A stretch of DNA of 64,000 bases from Collimonas sp. OK607 (lineage in GTDB: Bacteria > Pseudomonadota > Gammaproteobacteria > Burkholderiales > Burkholderiaceae_D), in assembly GCF_900111995.1 (NCBI RefSeq), contig NZ_FOKF01000001.1, forward strand, positions 124,001 to 188,000, read 5' to 3'. Position numbers and translations under genes: made by a program. Every line of letters begins with the position of its first letter. The first letter of the stretch is position 1. The notes below the pieces were generated by a model, which did no database searches, had not been told where the DNA came from, and saw only the letters and a program-made list of their open reading frames with translations. Positions 44,465-52,480 of this stretch are shown one piece after another.

Positions 44465-44558
44465 CTCGAATGTGATCCCGGTATCTTCCGGTCGATGCCG
44501 TGGCCTGAAAAACAAACGAGTCAATCACCGCTAGACATTGGTCGAAAAGGCGATTATC

Positions 44559-47500
44559 TTGGTATGCAGGCACTCTCGCCGGGCTGCATTTCAACTGCTA
44601 AAAAAAGTGACGCTACGTACTTGGAGCAAGTTGCTGTTGTTGATCAGTTTACTCGGGCTGCTGGGGTTCGTGGCCCGACTGATCAACAGCGAATTGCGCT
44701 CATCTAAATGGCAAGCGCGTCACCTGTCCGAACTCGACCGTGAACTGACATTCAAACTTGAGCCCGGGGCAAGCGCTGCGATCCGTTTTCCTAAAACCGG
44801 CCCTTACGACGAACGCCTGGGGTATAGCAAGATCCCGGCCTTTACCCAATATCTGGCCACGCACGATTACCTGATTACGCAACAAGCCCGGATCTCGCCA
44901 AAGCTTGCGCGCCTCGCAGATAGAGGACTGTCTCTTGCCTACAGCGAGAAGACTCAGGCGGGCCTCGATTTACTCGATTGCAATGATCAATCTCTGTACT
45001 CGGAACGTTTCCCCGAGCGCAGTTATAAAGATTTCGAATCGGTTCCGCGCTTGTTGACAGACACACTGCTCTTCATCGAAGACCGTGACTTGCTCACTGC
45101 CAGTTATCCGCAGCACAATCCGGCGGTCAACTGGGGCCGTTTCGGCAAGGCGGTCTTCGATCAGGCGCTGCATGTGTTCGATAAATCGCACCAGACGCCG
45201 GGAGCCAGCACATTGGCGACGCAGATCGAAAAATATCGTCATTCGCCTGAGGGGCGCACCGCATCGCCGCAGGAAAAACTGCGGCAGATGGCGTCGGCTT
45301 CGGTCAAGGCGTATCTGGGGGGCGAAAACACGCTCGCGGCGCGCAGAGAGATTATGGCGGATTACCTGAATACCGTACCGCTTGCGGCCAAGCCAGGCTA
45401 TGGTGAGATCGATGGCCTGGGTGACGGCATGTGGGCCTGGTACGGTCGTGATTTCGCGGAGGTGAACCGGCTTCTGGACAACAAGGTGGGCAATGATGCC
45501 GATCCGGCGCAAGACGATCCCGGCCAGCTGGGGAGCAAGGCAGAGGCATTCAAGCAAGCGCTTTCACTAATGATCGCACAACGCCGGCCGTCCTATTACC
45601 TGCGGGAAGGCGCTGCCGACCTGGAGCAGTTAACCGACAGCCATTTGCGGGTGCTGGCGGCAGCGGGTGTTATCCCGGCGGCGCTGCGCGACGCGGCGTT
45701 GCCGGTCAAGTTGAACCTGCAGCAAAAATCGGTCAGCGCGCCGCCGATTTCATTTGTTACGCGTAAAGCGGTGACTGCATTGCGCGCCAATCTTTCCGGC
45801 TTGTTGCATGTCAACCACCTTTACGACCTGGACCGTCTCGATCTCACCGCAGCGACCACCATGAATGGCGAAATGCAACGCGAGGTGACGACCGTGCTGC
45901 GCCAACTCAAGACGCCCGCCAATGCAAAAGCGGCGGAACTGTATGGTCATAACATGCTCAGCCCGGGAGATGATCCAGGCAAGTTGATTTTCAGCTTTAC
46001 GCTGTTCGAACGGCGCGGCGGCGCCAATCTGTTGCGCGTGCAAACCGATAATTTCGATCAGCCGTTCGACATCAACGAGGGCGCCAGGCTCAACCTGGGA
46101 TCTACCGCCAAGTTGCGCACGTTGATTACCTACCTCGAAATAATCGCCGATCTGCACCAGCGTTACGCCGGCATGACAGCGGAGCAGCGAGCCCGGGTAC
46201 AGGTAGTGAAAGAGGACGTGCTGAGCCAATGGGCGTTGATCTACCTGGCGCAAGCAAAGGACCTGGCTTTGCCGCCGATGCTGGAAGCGGCCATGGAACG
46301 CCGCTACTCGGGCAGTCCGGGGGAGGCATTTGTGACCGGCGGCGGCGTGCAGACATTCACGAATTTCGAATCTGAAGAGAACACCAAGGTGATGACGATA
46401 CGCGAAGGTTTCCAGCAGTCGGTGAACCTGGTCTTTATACGGCTAATGCGCGACATCGTACGGCATTACAAATTCAAGATGGCTGGCGCCGATCCCGGCG
46501 CCGCATCGCTGGATGACCTGAGTGCGGCGAAGCGACAAGAAATGCTATCTCGCTTTGCCGACAGGGAAGGGCGCCAGTTCATGGTTCGCTTCTACCGGAA
46601 ATACCACGGCAAGACACCGCAGGAGGCGCAGGAACTGTTGTTGGAAAACATGCATCCGGTGCCGGCACGCCTTGCCACGGTGTTCCGTAGCATAACGCCG
46701 GAAGCGGATCTGCAGCATTTCTCTGCTTTCATGCGCAAGCAGTTTCCCAAAGACGGCTTGTCGGATGCCAAGTTGCAGGCGCTGTACGTGCAGTACGGGC
46801 CGGACAAATTTTCACTGGCCGATCGCGGCTATATCGCGCGCATTCATCCACTGGAATTGTGGCTGCTCGGATTCATGCATCAGTATCCGGACGCAACGCT
46901 GACGCAAACGCTGGACGCCAGCCGCGACGCGCGTCAGGATGTCTACGCCTGGCTGTTCAAGACCCGTAATAAAAACAAGCAAGATAAACGCATCCGGCAA
47001 ATGCTGGAGCTTGAAGCGTTTCTGGAGATCGGCCGCGACTGGCGGCGACTCGGATATCCCTTCGAATCCCTTACTCCCTCATATGCAACCGCGGTCGGCG
47101 CTTCGGGTGACCGGCCGGCGGCGCTGGCGGAACTGATGGGAATTATCGTCAACAAGGGCATGCGTCTGCCGCTCAGGAAGTTGCAAACCCTGGAACTGGC
47201 GCAAGGAACGCCATATGAAACGCACTTTGAGAATAGCGGACCGGCGGCGGAACGGCTTTTACCGCAAGAGATAACGGACGTGGTGCAACGTTCGCTGATT
47301 GATGTGGTCGAGGGGGGCACAGCCAAACGACTCAAGGGCGGTTTGCCATCACGCCATGCGAACGGCAAGCCGATTGGAATCGGCGGAAAAACCGGCACCG
47401 GCGATCAGCGTTTCGAGGTCTACGCGGCGGGCGGCAGGCTGATTTCCTCGCGCGCCGTGAATCGTTCCGCCACCTTCGTGTTCTTTATCGGCGACCGTTT

Positions 47501-47657
47501 CTTCGGAACCATGACCGCTTACGTCCACGAGCCCTATGCTGCCAGCTACAAGTTCACGAGTGCGCTTTCGGTACAATTGCTCAAGTCGTTGACCCCGACC
47601 TTGCTTCCCATGGTGGAAGCGGATGCAAGCGACACGTTGTTAGCTTGTCGCCATTGA
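44559..47657 (+). CDS. Large class A penicillin-binding protein-like enzyme
   Basis: 1032 residues from a TTG at 44559 with AAAAGG eight bases upstream; no ATG keeps the membrane anchor (about 22-37, KLLLLISLLGLLGFVA). A glycosyltransferase-51 domain is recognisable around residues 160-280: LLFIEDRDLL with the catalytic Glu174, and PGASTLATQIEKY. It is divergent, lacking the usual EDxxFxxHxG form. The transpeptidase domain has Ser515 in GSTAK, SVN at 621-623 and KTGTG from 944. A long insert of about 320 residues separates SVN from KTG. Role: peptidoglycan polymerisation and cross-linking, likely a specialised one. Confidence 0.82.
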   Translation: MVCRHSRRAAFQLLKKVTLRTWSKLLLLISLLGLLGFVARLINSELRSSKWQARHLSELDRELTFKLEPGASAAIRFPKTGPYDERLGYSKIPAFTQYLATHDYLITQQARISPKLARLADRGLSLAYSEKTQAGLDLLDCNDQSLYSERFPERSYKDFESVPRLLTDTLLFIEDRDLLTASYPQHNPAVNWGRFGKAVFDQALHVFDKSHQTPGASTLATQIEKYRHSPEGRTASPQEKLRQMASASVKAYLGGENTLAARREIMADYLNTVPLAAKPGYGEIDGLGDGMWAWYGRDFAEVNRLLDNKVGNDADPAQDDPGQLGSKAEAFKQALSLMIAQRRPSYYLREGAADLEQLTDSHLRVLAAAGVIPAALRDAALPVKLNLQQKSVSAPPISFVTRKAVTALRANLSGLLHVNHLYDLDRLDLTAATTMNGEMQREVTTVLRQLKTPANAKAAELYGHNMLSPGDDPGKLIFSFTLFERRGGANLLRVQTDNFDQPFDINEGARLNLGSTAKLRTLITYLEIIADLHQRYAGMTAEQRARVQVVKEDVLSQWALIYLAQAKDLALPPMLEAAMERRYSGSPGEAFVTGGGVQTFTNFESEENTKVMTIREGFQQSVNLVFIRLMRDIVRHYKFKMAGADPGAASLDDLSAAKRQEMLSRFADREGRQFMVRFYRKYHGKTPQEAQELLLENMHPVPARLATVFRSITPEADLQHFSAFMRKQFPKDGLSDAKLQALYVQYGPDKFSLADRGYIARIHPLELWLLGFMHQYPDATLTQTLDASRDARQDVYAWLFKTRNKNKQDKRIRQMLELEAFLEIGRDWRRLGYPFESLTPSYATAVGASGDRPAALAELMGIIVNKGMRLPLRKLQTLELAQGTPYETHFENSGPAAERLLPQEITDVVQRSLIDVVEGGTAKRLKGGLPSRHANGKPIGIGGKTGTGDQRFEVYAAGGRLISSRAVNRSATFVFFIGDRFFGTMTAYVHEPYAASYKFTSALSVQLLKSLTPTLLPMVEADASDTLLACRH

Positions 47658-47727
47658 TTCTTCTTGAACTTGCTTTGCAAGTGATACTCTACATCCCGTA
47701 TCATGTTGCAAAATCAAGGAACCTGCG

Positions 47728-49182
47728 ATGGCCGCAGGGCTGACTACAGGTAAGCCGGCTAACTTGCCGGACGTAGTTGCACGCAGTTGCGTTTTCATGT
47801 CTTTCAACCATAGAAATATTCTCATGGCCACCCCATTTCATCCGTCCGACCTGAAAAAATCTGCAAAAAATATCACGATGCGATTCGTCTCGATTTCGTG
47901 GCGCGACCTGGCGATCAGTTTCGGTCCGATTGTCTTGCTGGCGATCGTCGCCATCTGGCTGGCGATCTGGTTCATCCATCCGGCGCCGCCGAAGACCATC
48001 ACCATGGCCACCGGTCCCGAGCAGAGCAACTTCTGGAATACGGCAGAGAAATACAAGAAGATTTTGGCGCGCAACGGTATCAAACTCAACATCGTGACTT
48101 CGGAAGGGTCGCTGGACAATCTGAAAAAAATAAGCGATCCGAAGTCCGGTATCGATGTCGCTTTTGTCCAGGGCGGGGTGGCTGGCGACCTGCCCATCGA
48201 TCAGCTGGTGTCGCTGGGTAGTGTTTCTTATGTGCCCGTCTCGGTGTTTTATCGCGGCCAGGAAAAAATTGACCGGCTGTCAGAGCTGAGCGGAAAGAAG
48301 GTGGCGATCGGCGCACCAGGCAGCGGTTCGCGCGTGTTGGCATTAACCTTGTTGAAAGCCAACGGCATCGAAGCCGGCGGCAAGGCGGAGTTACTCGATA
48401 TCGGTGGCGACGAAGCTGCGAAGGCGCTGACCGATGGCAAGATCGACGCTGCCTTTCTGATGGGCGATTCGGCCTCGCCGCCGACCATGGGCAAGCTGTT
48501 GCGTACGCCTGGCATTCGTCTTCTCGATTTTGCGCAGGCGAGTGCCTATGCGCGCCGCTTCAGCTATCTGACCGAACTGAAAATTCCAAAAGGTGTGTTC
48601 GATCTGGGTAAAAACATTCCCAGCCGCGACATTCGCCTGATTGCCCCCACCGCCGAACTGATCGCCCGCGATGATCTGCATCCGGCACTCTCCGATTTGT
48701 TGATCGAGGCCGCCAAGGAAGTGCACAGCGGCGCCAATGTGCTGCAGCGTGCCGACGAATTCCCGGCGCCACTGGCGCATGAGTTCCACATCAGCGACGA
48801 TGCCGCCCGTTACTATAAGTCGGGCAAGAGCTTCTTCTACCGTACCTTGCCGTTCTGGCTTGCCAGCCTGGTCGACCGTACTTTAGTGGTGCTGCTGCCG
48901 ATTATCTTGTTGCTGATCCCTGGTTTCAAGTTGGTGCCGCTGCTCTACGGCTGGCGCATCAAATCGCGCATTTATCGCTGGTACGGGATTTTGATCGCAC
49001 TGGAACGTGCCGCCGTCACCGACACCGACACCCCGGAACAACAGGCAGAGCTGTTGAAGCGCCTGGATAGTATCGAAGAAGCGGTTAACCGGATGAAAAT
49101 GCCGCTGGCTTTTGCCGATCAATTTTATGTATTGCGCGAGCACATCGGCTTTGTGCGCATGCGCTTGCTTAATCGGAGCTAA
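47728..49182 (+). CDS. TAXI-family TRAP-type solute-binding protein with membrane anchors
   Basis: 484 residues. The ATG at 47728 has AAGGA seven bases upstream; a shorter form from 47824 is possible. A membrane helix lies at about 65-85 (FGPIVLLAIVAIWLAIWFI), then the TAXI domain: TITMATGPEQSNFWNTAEKYK, VAFVQGG, KKVAIGAPGSGSRVLALTLL. A second helix near 390-415 (VLLPIILLLIPGFKLV) is followed by a cytoplasmic tail with a coiled-coil look. Typical TAXI proteins are freely exported; here both ends are membrane-tied. No TRAP permease genes are nearby. Ligand unknown. Confidence 0.83.
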   Translation: MAAGLTTGKPANLPDVVARSCVFMSFNHRNILMATPFHPSDLKKSAKNITMRFVSISWRDLAISFGPIVLLAIVAIWLAIWFIHPAPPKTITMATGPEQSNFWNTAEKYKKILARNGIKLNIVTSEGSLDNLKKISDPKSGIDVAFVQGGVAGDLPIDQLVSLGSVSYVPVSVFYRGQEKIDRLSELSGKKVAIGAPGSGSRVLALTLLKANGIEAGGKAELLDIGGDEAAKALTDGKIDAAFLMGDSASPPTMGKLLRTPGIRLLDFAQASAYARRFSYLTELKIPKGVFDLGKNIPSRDIRLIAPTAELIARDDLHPALSDLLIEAAKEVHSGANVLQRADEFPAPLAHEFHISDDAARYYKSGKSFFYRTLPFWLASLVDRTLVVLLPIILLLIPGFKLVPLLYGWRIKSRIYRWYGILIALERAAVTDTDTPEQQAELLKRLDSIEEAVNRMKMPLAFADQFYVLREHIGFVRMRLLNRS

Positions 49183-49365
49183 GTTCCAGCTGAGCTCGGT
49201 TGACCGGACCGGACCTGCAGCTGAAGTAATGCCTTGCAAGCGGCCAAAATATATAGCACATTACGAGTGGCAATGGCAGGCCTGCGCGCTAAAACATCTT
49301 TGCAAATTGCCCTGCGGCATCAGTTATCATTTGGCGGATATTTGTTACTCGAGCAGAGGTGAGCC

Positions 49366-49830
49366 ATGAGATTCCCTGTTTCTGTCATATGCGTGTTGCT
49401 GTTTGCACAATCCGCACCGGCGTTTGCGGCGCTTGGTGCAGCCGTCGGTCCGGCCGGCGGCACAGACCAGGCCCAGTCAGACTCGGCGCGTGCCAAGGCC
49501 AGCGCACGGGTGACCAGCTACAACGGGTATTCGGTTAGTGAGGTGGCGGAGCCGTCGGGTACCACGGTGCGGGAATATATAGGCGCAGACAACATCGTGT
49601 TTGCCGTCAGCTGGCAAGGCCCCAGCATGCCGAACCTGCAGCAATTGCTAGGCAGTTATGCCGATCAATATGTGAGCGCAGCCAGCGCGCCGCATCCGGG
49701 ACGACGCGCGGTAGCGATTCAGTCGGATCGGCTGGTATTGCATTCGGGTGGACATATGCGCTCCTTCGCCGGCAGTGCGTATGTACCTGCCTTGCTGCCG
49801 CAAGGCGTAACTCCTGACAATATTCGCTGA
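49366..49830 (+). CDS. DUF2844 exported protein
   Basis: 154 residues with a signal peptide cut at AFA (residue 21). The sequence SYNGYSVSEVAEPSGTTVREY and the mid part FAVSWQGPSMPNLQQLLG are the features I associate with DUF2844. The function is unknown. It is followed 12 bases later by a DUF3443 protein, a pairing seen often in Burkholderiales, so the two likely work together at the cell envelope. A GAGGTGAGCC site precedes the start. Confidence 0.82.
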   Translation: MRFPVSVICVLLFAQSAPAFAALGAAVGPAGGTDQAQSDSARAKASARVTSYNGYSVSEVAEPSGTTVREYIGADNIVFAVSWQGPSMPNLQQLLGSYADQYVSAASAPHPGRRAVAIQSDRLVLHSGGHMRSFAGSAYVPALLPQGVTPDNIR

Positions 49831-49842
49831 CCGGGGATGACT

Positions 49843-51072
49843 ATGCGCTTCTTGACGTATCTGCTTTGCCTGTTCTGCAGTCTCCTCTTGCTTGCCTGTG
49901 GCGGCGGTGGCGGTTCTGACAGTGGTTCAACGCCGGCGCCGACACCGCAACCGCAACCCGCTCAAAATGTCCAGACACTGGTGCTCGATAGCGGACCCCT
50001 GACGGCTTCCGGCCAGTCGGTCGGCGCCGTCAATTCACCCTATGTCACGTTGACCATCTGCCAGCCTGGCAGTACGACGCAATGCCAGACCATCGATCAC
50101 ATTCTGGTGGATACCGGATCGAGTGGTTTGCGGATCATGTCTTCTGTCCTGGCCGGCAATATGGCCCTGCCGTCGGTGACCAGCGCCAACGGCAACCCCG
50201 TAGCCGAATGCGCACGGTTTGCTGACGGCTATAGCTGGGGCTCGGTGAAACAGGCAGATTTGCGTATCGCCGGCGAGGTTGCCAGTGGCATCTCGGTACA
50301 CATCATAGGCGACAGCGCCTTTCCGACTGTGCCCAGCGGCTGTTCCGGCAGCCTGGTGGCGGAAAATACAGTGGCGGCATTCCATGCCAACGGCTTGCTC
50401 GGCATCAGTACCTTTGCCCAGGATTGCGGCGGGGCCTGTGCCAGCCAGGCGCTGGCGGGCTGGTATTACTCCTGCTCAAGCGTGAATTGCAGCGCTATCG
50501 CGCTGGCGCTGGGCCAGCAAGTGGGCAATCCGGTAGCGGTTTTCCCGCAGGATAATAATGGCACGCTGATACAACTGCCGGCCGTCGGCGCAAATGGCGC
50601 GTCCGGCGTGACAGGTTCGCTGATTTTCGGCATCGGCACGCAAGCCAACAATGCATTGGGCAGCGCTACCATCTATACCTTGAACAGTTCCGGCAACTTG
50701 AACACCTTGTATCAGGGACAGACTACGCCGGCTTTTTTTGACAGTGGATCGAATGGATTGTTCTTTGCCGATTCGTCTATTCCCAACTGCACCCTGAGCA
50801 CAGGTTTTTACTGCCCTTCGTCGACGTTGAGCAAGAGTGCGGTGAATACCGGCCTGAACGGCCGTAGTAATAACGTCAGTTTCAATGTTGCCAATGCAGA
50901 TTCCCTGTTCAGGGCCAACCCGAATAACACGGCATTCAGCAATTTGGCAGGCGCGGAGGCTTTTGCTTCATTTTTCGACTGGGGGCTGCCATTCTACTTC
51001 GGGCGCTCGGTTTATACCGCGCTTGAAGGCGTAACAGCTGGCGGTACGGTGGGGCCGTACGTTGCTTATTGA
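49843..51072 (+). CDS. DUF3443 lipoprotein with aspartic-protease-like motifs
   Basis: 409 residues from the ATG at 49843 (CGGGGA about five bases before; an ATG at 49837 is also in frame). The lipobox is LLAC (Cys19), followed by a Gly/Ser/Pro-rich linker to about residue 42. The body has VDTGSSGLRI (Asp90) and FFDSGSNGLFFAD (Asp300), plus ANGLLGIS at about 183-190. That is the two-lobe pattern of pepsin-like proteases (DTG...DSG with a hydrophobic-Gly block between). Eight or more Cys suggest disulfides. The family has no established function that I know of; partner of the DUF2844 gene. Confidence 0.83.
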   Translation: MRFLTYLLCLFCSLLLLACGGGGGSDSGSTPAPTPQPQPAQNVQTLVLDSGPLTASGQSVGAVNSPYVTLTICQPGSTTQCQTIDHILVDTGSSGLRIMSSVLAGNMALPSVTSANGNPVAECARFADGYSWGSVKQADLRIAGEVASGISVHIIGDSAFPTVPSGCSGSLVAENTVAAFHANGLLGISTFAQDCGGACASQALAGWYYSCSSVNCSAIALALGQQVGNPVAVFPQDNNGTLIQLPAVGANGASGVTGSLIFGIGTQANNALGSATIYTLNSSGNLNTLYQGQTTPAFFDSGSNGLFFADSSIPNCTLSTGFYCPSSTLSKSAVNTGLNGRSNNVSFNVANADSLFRANPNNTAFSNLAGAEAFASFFDWGLPFYFGRSVYTALEGVTAGGTVGPYVAY

Positions 51073-51106
51073 ACCGCAGCCAGCGGAATTGCCGTGAATT
51101 ACCTGA

Positions 51107-51135
51107 GGGCGCACAATCATGCGCCCCTTTTTTTG
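51107..51135 (+). terminator. Rho-independent terminator after the DUF3443 gene
   Basis: The arms GGGCGCA and TGCGCCC enclose the loop CAATCA and are followed by C and eight T residues. It ends the DUF2844-DUF3443 transcript 35 bases after the stop. Confidence 0.92.
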
Positions 51136-51170
51136 TTTGTCGGCGAGCAGATCCGCTCTTTATCTACCCT

Positions 51171-51914
51171 TTATCGACTCGGTAGATAACGGGATGGGTC
51201 GACCGGTTTTCCCTGCCGGCGGATTTCGAAATACAGTTTGACTGAGTTGCTGTCGGATTTGCCCATCTCGGCAATTTGCTGACCCTTACCGACCATCTGC
51301 CCCTCTTTGACGACGATGGTCTTGTTGTGGGCGTAGATCGATAGCAGATTGCTGTTATGTTTGACGATGACAAGGTTGCCGTAGCCGCGTATGCCGCTGC
51401 CGGAATACATGACTTTGCCGGCCGCGGCGGCCAGAACCGGCTGCCCGAGCTGGCCGAAAATATCTATCCCTTTCTTTCCCTGGCCGAGGCCGCTGGCGGA
51501 TTTGCCGCTTGCAGGCCAGGTCCAGTCGATTTTGTCTTTTTCGTCGTTGGATGGGCTGGAGGCGGTGCTGTTGTCGACGCTACGCGGCGTGGTCGTGCCG
51601 CTGACACGAGCGCCTTGGGAGGCGACTCGCAATACTTGACCCACCTTGATGTCATTGGGGTCCGACAGCTTGTTCCAGTTGATGATGGCGCTATTGCTAA
51701 GCCGGAATTTGCGCGCGATGCTGGATAAGGTGTCGCCCTTTTGCACAGTGTAATAGCCGGGGCCGCTGGGCTGCGCTGCGCCACTGGTATCGGAGCCGGA
51801 CGGCGTGCTGCAGGCGGTGAGGGCGGCCAGCAGAATCAGTGCAAGGCCGAATTTTCTAATTCTGTCTGGATTTTGCGAGCTGGATGCTGCTGTTTTCTGG
51901 ACCAACAATGACAT
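51171..51914 (-). CDS. NlpD-like LysM/M23 lipoprotein
   Basis: 247 residues from the ATG at 51914; AGAGG is unusually close (one base) and an earlier in-frame start is possible. The signal has the lipobox LTAC (about Cys35). A LysM domain follows (about 55-98; YYTVQKGDTLSSIARKFRLS) and a C-terminal M23 domain (about 145-240; GKKGIDIFGQLGQPVLAAAAG, IVKHNSNLLSIYAHN). The expected metal-ligand HxxxD at the start of the M23 domain reads KGIDIFG, so the zinc site looks lost, as in E. coli NlpD/EnvC, which activate amidases instead. Ends DPSRYLP. Confidence 0.87.
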   Translation of the reverse strand: MSLLVQKTAASSSQNPDRIRKFGLALILLAALTACSTPSGSDTSGAAQPSGPGYYTVQKGDTLSSIARKFRLSNSAIINWNKLSDPNDIKVGQVLRVASQGARVSGTTTPRSVDNSTASSPSNDEKDKIDWTWPASGKSASGLGQGKKGIDIFGQLGQPVLAAAAGKVMYSGSGIRGYGNLVIVKHNSNLLSIYAHNKTIVVKEGQMVGKGQQIAEMGKSDSNSVKLYFEIRRQGKPVDPSRYLPSR

Positions 51915-52251
51915 TCCTCTAATCAATAAATCTCGGCATAGAGCGGGAAAAAGATCTTGCCCACCCCGCACCTTGTTTCGCTTTGGTCAAAGAATGACCG
52001 GCAACGTTCGGCTAGTGCGCATCCTCTGACCTTGTTTGGCTTAACTAGTTGCGTATTCCGCATCCACTGTGTCAGGGCCACGCATGTGTTGCCACTTTTT
52101 CTAGAGATTTAAGGATATCTCAATTGTGCCGATGAGGTAAATCTCGATGTCGATCCGTCGAAGCTGGATTGACTGTCAATCCCGGGCGGGCAGCAGCCTT
52201 CTTTTTAGATATCGATAAGATAATTAATTGTACCCGTCCGCAGCTTGCCGT

Positions 52252-52290
52252 TACGTTACATGTAACGTATCAAGTGTTGCCAGGTAACAC
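52252..52290. promoter_or_regulatory. Two palindromic sites, possible activator-binding region
   Basis: The 18-bp perfect palindrome TACGTTACATGTAACGTA (52252-52269) is followed by the imperfect inverted repeat GTGTTGCCAGGTAACAC (52274-52290). Both share GTTRC-N2/3-GTAAC. They lie roughly 120-160 bases upstream of a sigma-54-type promoter, the usual distance for an enhancer-binding protein. Called on pattern alone. Confidence 0.5.
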
Positions 52291-52410
52291 GGTTTTCAGG
52301 TCATCAGGATTTGATTGGAAATTTTCTTAGTCATTGATTTGTAAAGCTTTATTTCTTTTCTTTATGGAAAAATAACGACCTTCTATTTCTCTTTATTTGA
52401 GGTTTTTCAG

Positions 52411-52426
52411 TTGGCATGCTCCTTGC
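52411..52426 (+). promoter_or_regulatory. Sigma-54 (RpoN) -24/-12 promoter
   Basis: TTGGCATGCTCCTTGC matches the consensus TGGCACG-N4-TTGC except for T in place of one C. The invariant GG (52413-52414) and GC (52425-52426) are ten bases apart. The expected transcript start near 52438 leaves a leader of about 43 bases before the glycine-rich lipoprotein gene. Confidence 0.7.
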
Positions 52427-52480
52427 GGAATAGACAAGCAGGGACAACTGGTTCGAACTTTCAATAAGGGGAAATACATC

